Below are positions 32,839-40,401 of a stretch of DNA of 64,000 bases, piece by piece (the first letter of the stretch is position 1; each line of letters starts with the position of its first letter). The notes beneath the pieces are model-generated. The model saw only the letters and a program-made list of their open reading frames with translations, was not told the origin of the DNA and ran no database searches. Origin of the DNA: Peptococcus niger (GTDB lineage Bacteria > Bacillota > Peptococcia > Peptococcales > Peptococcaceae). The translations under genes were made by a program, and so were the position numbers. The stretch lies in NCBI RefSeq assembly GCF_900101835.1, contig NZ_FNAF01000005.1, forward strand, positions 62,001 through 126,000, in the 5' to 3' direction.

Positions 32839-34278
32839 ATGAACGATAAGAAGACCATTCAACCGACAGAAGAAGTAAAATTTGAAAAAGCGCTATCCCC
32901 CCTTTCCATTTGGGGGTTAGCGCTCGGGGCGATGATTGGCTGGGGCTGCTTTGTTTTACCCGGTAACGAATTTTTACCGAAAGGCGGTCCGTTGGGGTCG
33001 ACCATCGGCTTAATCATCGGTGCAATGATGATTATTATCATCAGCTTCAGTTACAGTTACCTGATTAAAAAATTTCCGGTTGCCGGGGGCGAGTTTGTGT
33101 ATGCCTATGCCGCATTCGGAAAATTACCGGCCTTTATCTGCGGTTGGTTTATCGCCATTGCCTACTGGGCTTTGATTCCCATGAATGGTACGGCGGTCGG
33201 TTTAATCGGCAGATACTTATTCCCGGGCATCTTGCAGCATAAAGTCCTTTATTCCGTTGCTGGCTGGGAAGTGTATGACGGTGAAATCATCGTCAGCATC
33301 TTGGCCATTGTCATCGTAGGCTTGATCAACATGCGTGGCGTTCAAGCTGCCGGCTGGATTCAAACGGCTGTGGTATTGGGCTTGATTGGTGCAATTTTCC
33401 TGGTAACTGCCGGCGTTATGATGTCACATCCGACGATTCAAGATTTGAAACCGTATTTTCCGACCGGTGAGAATCCGTTTAAAGGCATATTTGCCATTGC
33501 GGCCATGGCACCGTGGGCCTTTGTAGGGTTTGGGTGTATTCCACAGGCTTCTGAAGAGTATGCTTTTTCAAATGAGAAAACAAAAAAACTGCTGATTTCA
33601 TCCATTGCCATTGCCTGTCTGATGTACGCTTTGATGAACCTCGTTACCGGCATTGTCCTGCCTTGGGAAGAGTTTTTGGCAGAAGGTCATTTTTGGCCGA
33701 CAGGTTTTGTCGTTGAAATGGTAGTTGGTAAAATTGGTCTGTTCTTTTTGGGCATTGCCATGTTTTGTGGTATTGTCAGCGGCCTGAATGCTTTTTACTT
33801 GTCTGGCAGTCGCTTGCTGTACTCCATGAGTTTAGCCGGTGCTTTGCCGGCACCGTTTAAGAAGCTTGATTCCGTATACAAGGTTCCCCGTCTTACCGTT
33901 GCTTTCATGATGGTACTGGCGGTGATTGCTCCCTTTTTCGGACGTCAAGTGCTCTCTTGGCTGGTGGATATGACCTCTGTAGGGGCCTCTATGGGCTTTA
34001 CTTTTGCCACGGCAGCTGCAGCAGTTTTTGCTTGGCGGCATAAGGATCGCTCACAATTTGTTGTCAGCGTGATAGGGTTGGTTTTTTCTGTACTTTTCGT
34101 ATCACTCTTGCTATTGCCCTTTATGCCGGGAGCTCTTTCCATGGAAGCATGGGTTTGCCTCTTTATTTGGCTGGCCATGGGCGCCATCTTCTACTTCTCA
34201 AAGTATAAAGAGTATCATCAATCCACTCAGTTGGAAGAAGCCATTCAAAGTATCACTGAGGAAGATGATCAGTTTTAA
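32839..34278 (+). CDS. APC-superfamily amino acid permease, copy 2
   Basis: 479 residues, a tandem paralogue of the preceding gene with near-identical first 170 residues and most of the helical core. The bases before the ATG (AGAAAGAGTTGATTT) are shared with copy 1, so the duplication included the start region. Differences cluster around 175-215 (the extracellular loop near ISQPSLGDLK versus MSHPTIQDLK), at one candidate substrate-region residue (GFDCIPQ in copy 1, GFGCIPQ here), and at the C-terminus. The copies may differ in substrate or affinity, or raise dosage. Next gene is tpa. Confidence 0.75.
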   Translation: MNDKKTIQPTEEVKFEKALSPLSIWGLALGAMIGWGCFVLPGNEFLPKGGPLGSTIGLIIGAMMIIIISFSYSYLIKKFPVAGGEFVYAYAAFGKLPAFICGWFIAIAYWALIPMNGTAVGLIGRYLFPGILQHKVLYSVAGWEVYDGEIIVSILAIVIVGLINMRGVQAAGWIQTAVVLGLIGAIFLVTAGVMMSHPTIQDLKPYFPTGENPFKGIFAIAAMAPWAFVGFGCIPQASEEYAFSNEKTKKLLISSIAIACLMYALMNLVTGIVLPWEEFLAEGHFWPTGFVVEMVVGKIGLFFLGIAMFCGIVSGLNAFYLSGSRLLYSMSLAGALPAPFKKLDSVYKVPRLTVAFMMVLAVIAPFFGRQVLSWLVDMTSVGASMGFTFATAAAAVFAWRHKDRSQFVVSVIGLVFSVLFVSLLLLPFMPGALSMEAWVCLFIWLAMGAIFYFSKYKEYHQSTQLEEAIQSITEEDDQF

Positions 34279-34349
34279 CATTTAAAAGATTCGGTTGAAT
34301 TCAATTTTGTTGCTTGTTGCCTTACGACCTCATCGAAAGGATGGAAAAA

Positions 34350-35708
34350 ATGACTTACAAATTACCTAAATTTACCCGCGAAGAAGTACTGGAAATGGAC
34401 CACAAATACAATGTCCACTCCTGGTCTGCACAAAAAGCACTGAAAAACATTATCCCCGTTGAAAAATCTGAAGGCATCTACTTCTATGATTACAACGGCA
34501 AACGCTATGCTGACATGTGCTCCCAGCTCGTTAACATGAACTTGGGCCATGGCAACCAACAAATCATCGATGCCATTAAAGAACAAGCTGAACAGCTTTG
34601 CTTTATCGCACCGGGCCAATCAGTTGGCATTCGTGCCGCCTTGGCTAAAAAAATTGTGGAACATGCTCCGGAAGGCATGAGCCGCGTATTCTTCACCAAC
34701 GGTGGTGCTGACTCCAACGAAAACGCCATTAAAATGGCTCGTCAGGCTTCCGGCAAACAAAAAGTCTTGTCCATGTACCGTTCCTATCACGGGGCTACCA
34801 TCACCGCTGGTAACGTTTCCGGTGACAGCCGTCGCTTTGCCGCTGAAATCGGTGGTAGCGCTCCTGGGATTGTTCACTTCTTTGGGCCTTTCCCCTATCG
34901 TGAAGAAATTGAATTTGAAAGCGAAGAAGCATTAACCGAATACTACCTGAAAATGCTCCGCAAACAAATCATTGCTGAAGGTCACAACAACATTGCCGCC
35001 ATCATCTTGGAAACCGTTATCGGCGCCAACGGCGTAATCCTGCCGCCGAAAGGCTACCTGGCCGGCATCCGTGCCCTCTGCGATGAATACGGCATCTTCA
35101 TGATTTGCGACGAAGTTATGGCCGGCTTTGGTCGTACCGGCACCTGGTTCGCCGTTGACAACTGGAACGTTTCTCCGGACATGATCACCTTCGCTAAAGG
35201 CGTTAACTCCGGTTACGTTCAATTGGGCGGTATCATCATGAACGAAAAAGTGGCCAGCCACTTTGACGATGTTGCCCTGCAATGCGGCTTAACCTACCAA
35301 GGTCATCCGCTGGCTTGCGCTTCCGCTTACGCTTCCATCGAATACATCGAAGAACACAATATCCTGGACAACGTCCAAAAAGTGGGTAAAGTGCTCGGCG
35401 AATGCCTGGAAGAATTGGCAGCAAAACACGCTTGCGTCGGTGAAGTTCGTTACATCGGTCTCTTCAGCGCCATTGACCTGGTGAAAAACAAAGAAACCAA
35501 AGAACCTATTGCTGAATATGCTGTTGACACCACCGGCAACCAGAAAAAAGTCGTTGCCAAATGCAAAGAACTCGGCTTCTACACCTATGGCCGTGACAAC
35601 TGCATCCAAATCTGCCCGCCGCTTATCATCACTGAAGAAGAACTTCGCGAACAAATGAAAGTTCTTGATGAAGTCCTGACCTGGGCTGACAACGAATTCT
35701 GCAAATAA
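34350..35708 (+). CDS. tpa: Taurine:pyruvate aminotransferase (class III)
   Basis: 452 residues from MTYKLPKFTREE (AAAGGATGG five bases upstream). Class III PLP enzyme: SMYRSYHGAT at 141-150, cofactor aspartate D254 in ICDEVMAGFGRTG, PLP lysine K283 in TFAKGVNSGYVQLGG. The N-terminus (EVLEMDHKYNVHSWSAQK) and length match the Tpa family rather than ornithine or GABA enzymes. Tpa transfers the amino group of taurine to pyruvate, giving sulfoacetaldehyde and L-alanine; the next step is Xsc. Pyruvate would be regenerated by an alanine dehydrogenase not in the window. Codon use is as strongly biased as in xsc. Confidence 0.82.
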   Translation: MTYKLPKFTREEVLEMDHKYNVHSWSAQKALKNIIPVEKSEGIYFYDYNGKRYADMCSQLVNMNLGHGNQQIIDAIKEQAEQLCFIAPGQSVGIRAALAKKIVEHAPEGMSRVFFTNGGADSNENAIKMARQASGKQKVLSMYRSYHGATITAGNVSGDSRRFAAEIGGSAPGIVHFFGPFPYREEIEFESEEALTEYYLKMLRKQIIAEGHNNIAAIILETVIGANGVILPPKGYLAGIRALCDEYGIFMICDEVMAGFGRTGTWFAVDNWNVSPDMITFAKGVNSGYVQLGGIIMNEKVASHFDDVALQCGLTYQGHPLACASAYASIEYIEEHNILDNVQKVGKVLGECLEELAAKHACVGEVRYIGLFSAIDLVKNKETKEPIAEYAVDTTGNQKKVVAKCKELGFYTYGRDNCIQICPPLIITEEELREQMKVLDEVLTWADNEFCK

Positions 35709-35741
35709 GAATCGCTTTTAAGTACGGCAGCATTGAATAAA

Positions 35742-35795
35742 CAGCGCCTCTCACCGGTTGGATATAACATTCCGACCAGTGAGGGGCGCTTTTTG
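35742..35795 (+). terminator. Terminator at the end of the taurine locus
   Basis: AGCGCCTCTCACCGGTTGG pairs with CCGACCAGTGAGGGGCGCT (minor mismatches) around a ten-base loop, then TTTTTG. Confidence 0.9.
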
Positions 35796-35957
35796 TATTC
35801 AAATTAAAAGTTGAATCAGAAAATAACTGCATAATTTTTTCATTACGGGACTATTTCTCATACATATGGGTGATGTACCGGGCGTGAGTTATTGATATGA
35901 TATGCGTAAGCAGTGGAAGAGAAAAATGGACGGCGTGATCTTTTATCTAGGGGGGAT

Positions 35958-36065
35958 ATGAAAAGGAAAACGATTTTAGCTATTATTGTGGGTTTGATTA
36001 AGAGGATTTTTATTGTGGATCAAAAGCTGGACAGGCAAGGTTTTAACGAGGAGGATTCATCATGA
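35958..36065 (+). CDS. 35-residue ORF coupled to the lipoprotein gene
   Basis: MKRKTILAIIVGLIKRIFIV followed by a charged tail; GGGGGG lies directly upstream of its ATG. Its TGA overlaps the lipoprotein ATG (ATGA at 36062-36065), a classic coupling junction. One short hydrophobic segment (6-19) flanked by Lys/Arg could be a small membrane peptide. Alternatively it only serves as a leader ORF that delivers ribosomes to the lipoprotein start. Confidence 0.5.
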   Translation: MKRKTILAIIVGLIKRIFIVDQKLDRQGFNEEDSS

Positions 36066-36601
36066 AAAAGAAAATTTTCAGCATCATTATTGCGCTATTG
36101 GTCATTATGTCTTTTGCGGCCTGTAACCAACAATCTGACACGGACAGTGCAAAAGAATCGATTCAAAACTGTATGGATGCTTTGAAAGCGGCAGATATGA
36201 ATAAGGCCAGGCAATATGCTGCCAAAGACAGCAAGCCTTTCCTGACGGATGCTGCTTTAAAAGAAAATCCGGATGATCCGGAGGAAAAATGGATACTTGA
36301 TCTCTTGGCATCTAGCCAGTATAAGTTTAAGTCGGGAAGCATTAAAGACGGTGAAGAAAAAGGGACGTTTATTTATGAGATAACCTCTAAAGACTTGATG
36401 TCCATCATTTCCCAATCCATGGACGAAATCATGGCTGGTAAATCTGAAGACGAAATTTTGTCAAATATGGACGTCTCCAAGCTTGACGATCAGACGCGGG
36501 ATGTGGAAATTACCGTTCAAAAAGAAGGCGGAAAATGGAAAGTGGTCAAGGCTGAAGATCTCCTATTTGAATTGGCCGGTATGGAGGGCTTGGCCGGTTA
36601 G
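36062..36601 (+). CDS. Small lipoprotein, DUF4878/DUF5105-like
   Basis: 179 residues. Signal peptide with lipobox SFAAC, lipidated cysteine C21, followed by a Ser/Asp/Gln linker. The mature domain (about 30-175: SAKESIQNCMDALKAADMNK at the start, VEITVQKEGGKWKVVKAEDL at the end) has the NTF2-like pattern of DUF4878/DUF5105 surface lipoproteins. Function unknown. GAGGAGG upstream. It has its own terminator and is separate from the taurine genes. Confidence 0.7.
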   Translation: MKKKIFSIIIALLVIMSFAACNQQSDTDSAKESIQNCMDALKAADMNKARQYAAKDSKPFLTDAALKENPDDPEEKWILDLLASSQYKFKSGSIKDGEEKGTFIYEITSKDLMSIISQSMDEIMAGKSEDEILSNMDVSKLDDQTRDVEITVQKEGGKWKVVKAEDLLFELAGMEGLAG

Positions 36602-36699
36602 AAAAATTCTTTTTTATGATTTAGGGCACTTGATGCCATAGTGGACAGATAGCTAAGAGTCGATTGACGGATTATATAGCCTGGGACTGTCACCAGGTG

Positions 36700-36743
36700 A
36701 AAAGAGCACCTTTGGGAAATTTTTCCAGAGGTGCTCTTTTTTA
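36700..36743 (+). terminator. Terminator after the lipoprotein
   Basis: AAAAGAGCACCT pairs with AGGTGCTCTTTT around a 17-base loop that itself contains GGGAAATTTTTCC, then T residues. Confidence 0.9.
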
Positions 36744-36847
36744 TTGACAGAATGTCCATAAGGGTTTAGATTAAGGCTACTTAATTGGGGTGTCGGTGGT
36801 TTCGTTGCCTATATCAGGAAAGTGCTTCGAAAATAGGAAGGGTAGCT

Positions 36848-38176
36848 ATGGCTCTTAGCTTTAAGCGATTTAGTACGTCGCAAATCATTATTTTAGGGTA
36901 TGCCGGTGTGATTTTCTTAGGGACGCTTCTTTTGATGTTGCCGATAGCCACAGCCACTGGCGAGAGTGCCCCTTTCTTAACGGCACTTTTTACCGCCACT
37001 TCTGCCCTTTCGGTGACGGGACTGGTGGTGGAAAATACGGCCACTTACTGGTCCCTATTTGGCCAAGGGGTGGTTATCGTCTTGATTCAAATGGGAGGCA
37101 TGGGGGTGATTACCGTTGCGATTGGTTTATCCCTCCTGCGTGGTCAGCGGATTGGCCTGAAACAACGGCGAGTCATCCAGGATGCCTTAGCCGCGCCTCA
37201 GGTGGGCGGGATTATCCGCTTGACCCGGGTGATCATCTATCGGGTGGTCTTGGTAGAACTTGTTGGGGCCTTGATTCTTCTGCCTGGATTTGTTGAAAGG
37301 TTTGGCTTGGGCAGGGGGCTTTGGTACAGTTGTTTCCATGCAATCTCTGCCTTCTGTAACGCTGGCTTTGACCTCTTTGGTGTCCAAGAACCCTATGCCT
37401 CCTTAACCTCTTTTGCAGACAGCCCAGTGGTTAACCTGGTCATTATGGCCTTGATTATTATCGGCGGCTTGGGTTTTTTAACCTGGGAGGACATTCTTAC
37501 CCACCGGTTTAAGGTTAAACGGTATAAGATGCAGACAAAGGTCATCTTATGTATGACTGGGGCCCTGGTTTTTTTACCAGCCCTCTACTTTTTCACTTAT
37601 GAATTGGCCGACCTTCCCCTGCAAAAGCGCCTATGGGCCTCCTTATTCCAATCGGTTACCACAAGAACAGCCGGTTTTAACACGGTGGACTTGGGCCTTT
37701 TCAGTGGCGGTGGCTTAATGCTCATGACCCTGCTCATGCTGGTTGGTGGCGGGCCGGGATCTACGGCAGGGGGGATGAAGGTCACGACGCCGGCTGTTCT
37801 TTATGCCATGTCCTACGCTGTTTTTAAGCGTGAACGGGCAGCCCACCTTTTTCATAGGCGGATTCCCTCTACAGCCATTCACATGTCCGTCGCCATATTT
37901 TGCTTATATACAGGGGCCTGTTTGCTGGGTGGCTTTTTCATGTTTTATTTTGAGAACCTGCCCTTGCTTAAATGTCTATTTGAGTGTGCCTCAGCCATTG
38001 GGACCGTAGGGTTGACCCTGAGTATTACCCCGGGCTTAAGCGGGGTATCTCATGTCATCTTAATCTTACTCATGTTCATTGGCCGGGTTGGGGCTATGAC
38101 TTTTATGTTTGCGACTTTTTCCCAGGTGAGGGACCGGAGTGCAGCCATGCCGGAAGAAAAAATCAGTATTGGTTAG
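36848..38176 (+). CDS. ktrB: Potassium uptake protein, KtrB/TrkH family
   Basis: 442 residues from MALSFKRFSTSQ (AGGAAGGG upstream; longer frames have no site). Four membrane-pore-membrane repeats are visible through their selectivity-filter stretches: TATSALSVTGL (about 51), ISAFCNAGFDLFG (about 160), TTRTAGFNTVDLG (about 280) and SAIGTVGLTLSITPGLS (about 385). The glycine of each filter is present. It forms the sodium-coupled potassium channel with the KtrA ring encoded 10 bases downstream. Confidence 0.9.
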   Translation: MALSFKRFSTSQIIILGYAGVIFLGTLLLMLPIATATGESAPFLTALFTATSALSVTGLVVENTATYWSLFGQGVVIVLIQMGGMGVITVAIGLSLLRGQRIGLKQRRVIQDALAAPQVGGIIRLTRVIIYRVVLVELVGALILLPGFVERFGLGRGLWYSCFHAISAFCNAGFDLFGVQEPYASLTSFADSPVVNLVIMALIIIGGLGFLTWEDILTHRFKVKRYKMQTKVILCMTGALVFLPALYFFTYELADLPLQKRLWASLFQSVTTRTAGFNTVDLGLFSGGGLMLMTLLMLVGGGPGSTAGGMKVTTPAVLYAMSYAVFKRERAAHLFHRRIPSTAIHMSVAIFCLYTGACLLGGFFMFYFENLPLLKCLFECASAIGTVGLTLSITPGLSGVSHVILILLMFIGRVGAMTFMFATFSQVRDRSAAMPEEKISIG

Positions 38177-38186
38177 GAGAAGCGGA

Positions 38187-38834
38187 ATGAAAAATATCTT
38201 ACTTATCGGTTTAGGCCGGTTCGGTCGCCATATGGCCCAGCAATTTTATGCCATGGGCCACGAAGTCATGGCTGTAGACCAGCGAGAGGAACGGGTCAAC
38301 CAGGTGCTTGCTTTTGTAACGGATGCCCAAATAGGGGATAGCACAGATGGCGCTTTTCTGGCAAGCCTGGGCGTGGGCAACTATGACCTCTGTGTTGTGG
38401 CTATTGGTGACAGCTTTGAAAACTCTTTGGTCACCACCTCTTTGTTGAAGGAGTTAGGGGCTGGCCGGGTCATTGCTCGGGCCTCCCGGGGGATTCAGGA
38501 GCGCTTGCTCCTCCGGAATGGGGCTGATGAAGTCGTTTATCCAGAAAAACAGTTGGCGCGGTGGACAGCCATCCGCTATTCCTCCGACCATATCTTGGAA
38601 TACTGGGCCTTAGACCATGACTATGCCGTTTATGAATTAGCGGTTCCGGAAGCCTGGTTGGGACAGACCGTAGACCAGTTGGACTTAAGGAAAAAATACG
38701 GCCTCAATATTTTGGGTATCCGCTATGACGGCCACTTGAATATGGATATTCGCCCTCAAACAATCCTGGATAAAGGGGCTTCTGTCCTGGTACTTGGTCC
38801 TGAAACCGTCATCAGGAAGCGTTTTGATATTTAA
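38187..38834 (+). CDS. ktrA: Potassium uptake regulatory subunit KtrA (RCK/TrkA-N)
   Basis: 215 residues from MKNILLIGLG with AGGAGAAG upstream. RCK-N nucleotide fold GLGRFG at 8-13 with acidic D31 region (AVDQRE), then a TrkA-C domain from about 135 (VYELAVPEAWLGQTVDQLDL). It gates KtrB in response to ATP/ADP and, in relatives, cyclic di-AMP through the C-terminal domain. Tight ktrB-ktrA operon with terminator. Confidence 0.92.
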   Translation: MKNILLIGLGRFGRHMAQQFYAMGHEVMAVDQREERVNQVLAFVTDAQIGDSTDGAFLASLGVGNYDLCVVAIGDSFENSLVTTSLLKELGAGRVIARASRGIQERLLLRNGADEVVYPEKQLARWTAIRYSSDHILEYWALDHDYAVYELAVPEAWLGQTVDQLDLRKKYGLNILGIRYDGHLNMDIRPQTILDKGASVLVLGPETVIRKRFDI

Positions 38835-38847
38835 TATCGTTGCTGCT

Positions 38848-38891
38848 GTCTCCCAAGCGGGTTTAGTGAACCTGCTTGCGGAGACTTTTTT
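38848..38891 (+). terminator. Terminator of the ktr operon
   Basis: GTCTCCCAAGCGGGTT pairs with AACCTGCTTGCGGAGAC around TAGTG, then TTTTTTA. Confidence 0.9.
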
Positions 38892-39032
38892 ATGCCAAGG
38901 GGCTGAAGCTGGTATGCTAAGAAAGGAGGGGACTACTGCCCACAAGACCGGCGCCGTTTATAGGGAAAGGAGGACGTGTATATGAATAACCAGTAGCAAG
39001 CAGCGGATATTTTTAGAAAAGGAAGATACAGG

Positions 39033-40028
39033 ATGGCTGACACAAAAATTTCGATTCTTAATTTGGTCCCTAAATACCAGCATGAGACGATGAAAGCGGC
39101 CTTTGACCGGGCGGTGGCCCTGGCGCGCTTTGCAGAGAAAAATAATTTTACCCGCTATTGGGTTGCGGAACACCACAACACCCGGGCGGTACTTGGCTCA
39201 GCGACAGATTTGGTCCTGGCCTATATTCTCTCGCATACGGAAAGCTTGCGGGTCGGTGCCGGTGGGGTGATGCTTCCCAATCACACGCCTTTTCAAGTGG
39301 CAGAACGGTATGGAACCTTGCAGGCCCTTTATCCGGACCGGGTGGACTTAGGCGTTGGGCGAGCGCCGGGGACGGATCGGGCCACGGCAAAATTAATTTA
39401 CCGCCGCCACTATAACCAGGAAGATTTTGTAGAAGCCTTGCGCACCTTGCAAGGCTACATGAGCGATGAGGCGGTGGATTTACCGGTTGCGCCGACGCCG
39501 GGCATAGGTGCTCATGTACCGATTTATGTCCTGGGCAGTTCTGACGCCTCTGCTTACGTGGCGGCGGAATTAGGCTTGACCTATTCCTTTGCCGGACATT
39601 TTTCGCCAAATTCCATTGGCCATGCCCTGGACATTTATCGCAAACAATTCAAGCCCTCGGAACACCTGGAAAAGCCCTATGTGATTTTAGGCCTTACGAC
39701 CAATATTGCTGCGACAGAAGAAGAGGCCGAAGCCTTGGCCTTTCAAGCGGCGCAGGTCTTTCTCCATTTGATTCACCGGCAAAGCCGCGATGAATTTTTG
39801 AAGATGGACCCGGATCATGCGCCTGAGCTGACCTCCATTGAAAAATTTTATTTACGGGCCCACCGGGGCCTTTCCATTAGCGGGAGCCTTGATGAGGCGC
39901 GGGATCAATACCGGGAAATTATGCGCCGCTATGCACCGGATGAAATCATCGGCGCGACTTATATTCCTGACCAGGCACCTTTAGAAGAAAACTTCAGGCT
40001 TTTGGCGGATATTGTTCGAAATGACTGA
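39033..40028 (+). CDS. Luciferase-like flavin-dependent oxidoreductase
   Basis: 331 residues of the bacterial luciferase-like (LLM) TIM-barrel family: RYWVAEHHN near 41-49, RVGAGGVMLPNHTPFQVAE near 72-90 and GVGRAPGTD near 108. Closest in style to single-subunit YwcH/MsnO8-type proteins. These use reduced FMN, normally with oxygen; the role in an anaerobe is unclear. AAAAGGAAG precedes the ATG. An odd four-codon ORF with a perfect ribosome site (AAAGGAGG, ATG at 38982) lies just upstream. Confidence 0.82.
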   Translation: MADTKISILNLVPKYQHETMKAAFDRAVALARFAEKNNFTRYWVAEHHNTRAVLGSATDLVLAYILSHTESLRVGAGGVMLPNHTPFQVAERYGTLQALYPDRVDLGVGRAPGTDRATAKLIYRRHYNQEDFVEALRTLQGYMSDEAVDLPVAPTPGIGAHVPIYVLGSSDASAYVAAELGLTYSFAGHFSPNSIGHALDIYRKQFKPSEHLEKPYVILGLTTNIAATEEEAEALAFQAAQVFLHLIHRQSRDEFLKMDPDHAPELTSIEKFYLRAHRGLSISGSLDEARDQYREIMRRYAPDEIIGATYIPDQAPLEENFRLLADIVRND

Positions 40029-40128
40029 GGACCGGCAATGCCCTGCGGTCAGTGCTTGCTTGCCGGGCATAGAGCCAGACTTGTGGAAAGCTCTGTGCAG
40101 GAACCGAGATAACAATTGAAAATGACTG

Positions 40129-40155
40129 GAGTGCGGATAAACCGCACTCTTTTTG
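40129..40155 (+). terminator. Terminator after the luciferase-like gene
   Basis: GAGTGCGG, loop ATAAA, CCGCACTC, then TTTTTG. Confidence 0.9.
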
Positions 40156-40321
40156 TATAGACAATAGTCCTCAAACAGAGGACTAATCTGTTATAGGGAT
40201 GGAGAAATGAGGATTATTACATAAGAATGAAAGAAAATAACCAACCGTTTTAAATACCTGTAAATAAGGGTTTATGAAAAATAAAGCAAAAAAATACAAT
40301 AAAAAATATGATATATAACAG
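40156..40321. other. AT-rich spacer upstream of ilvB
   Basis: A small hairpin (TAGTCCTC/GAGGACTA, 40167-40187) without a T tract, then A-rich sequence up to the ilvB promoter. No open frame with a ribosome site. An operator for the ilv operon may be here but I cannot identify one. Confidence 0.45.
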
Positions 40322-40350
40322 TTGACAAGAGTCCATCAAGTGTGTATCAT
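40322..40350 (+). promoter_or_regulatory. Promoter of the ilvBNCD operon
   Basis: Perfect TTGACA (40322-40327), 17 bases, TATCAT (40345-40350), the same hexamers as the CoA-transferase promoter. The start near 40357 leaves only about 45 bases of leader, too short for a T-box or peptide attenuator. Confidence 0.8.
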
Positions 40351-40401
40351 GTGGCCTAATCACTATCGCTAAACGAATAAAATAATAAAAGAGGTGTTAT
40401 T

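Larger units (their letters stand above)
31230..34278 (+). repeat. Tandem gene duplication of the APC permease
   Basis: Two direct copies, each about 1.45 kb, beginning just before the start codons (about 31235 and 32815: GTCAT, spacer, ACG, AGAAAGAGTTGATTTATG). DNA identity is high over the first 600 bases of coding sequence and again around helices 6-10. No transposase lies between the copies. Confidence 0.85.

Noticed and set aside
38967-38996. Four-codon ORF (MNNQ) with a perfect Shine-Dalgarno before the luciferase-like gene
   Set aside because: Too short to judge; may be a remnant start or leader but nothing else supports it.
39033-40028. Luciferase-like protein as an alkanesulfonate monooxygenase linked to the taurine genes
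   Set aside because: It is an LLM protein of the YwcH/MsnO8 style without SsuD-specific features, is separated by ktr genes and terminators, and would need oxygen.
40156-40401. T-box or peptide attenuator for the ilv operon
   Set aside because: The consensus promoter leaves only about 45 bases of leader and no terminator/antiterminator pair was found.
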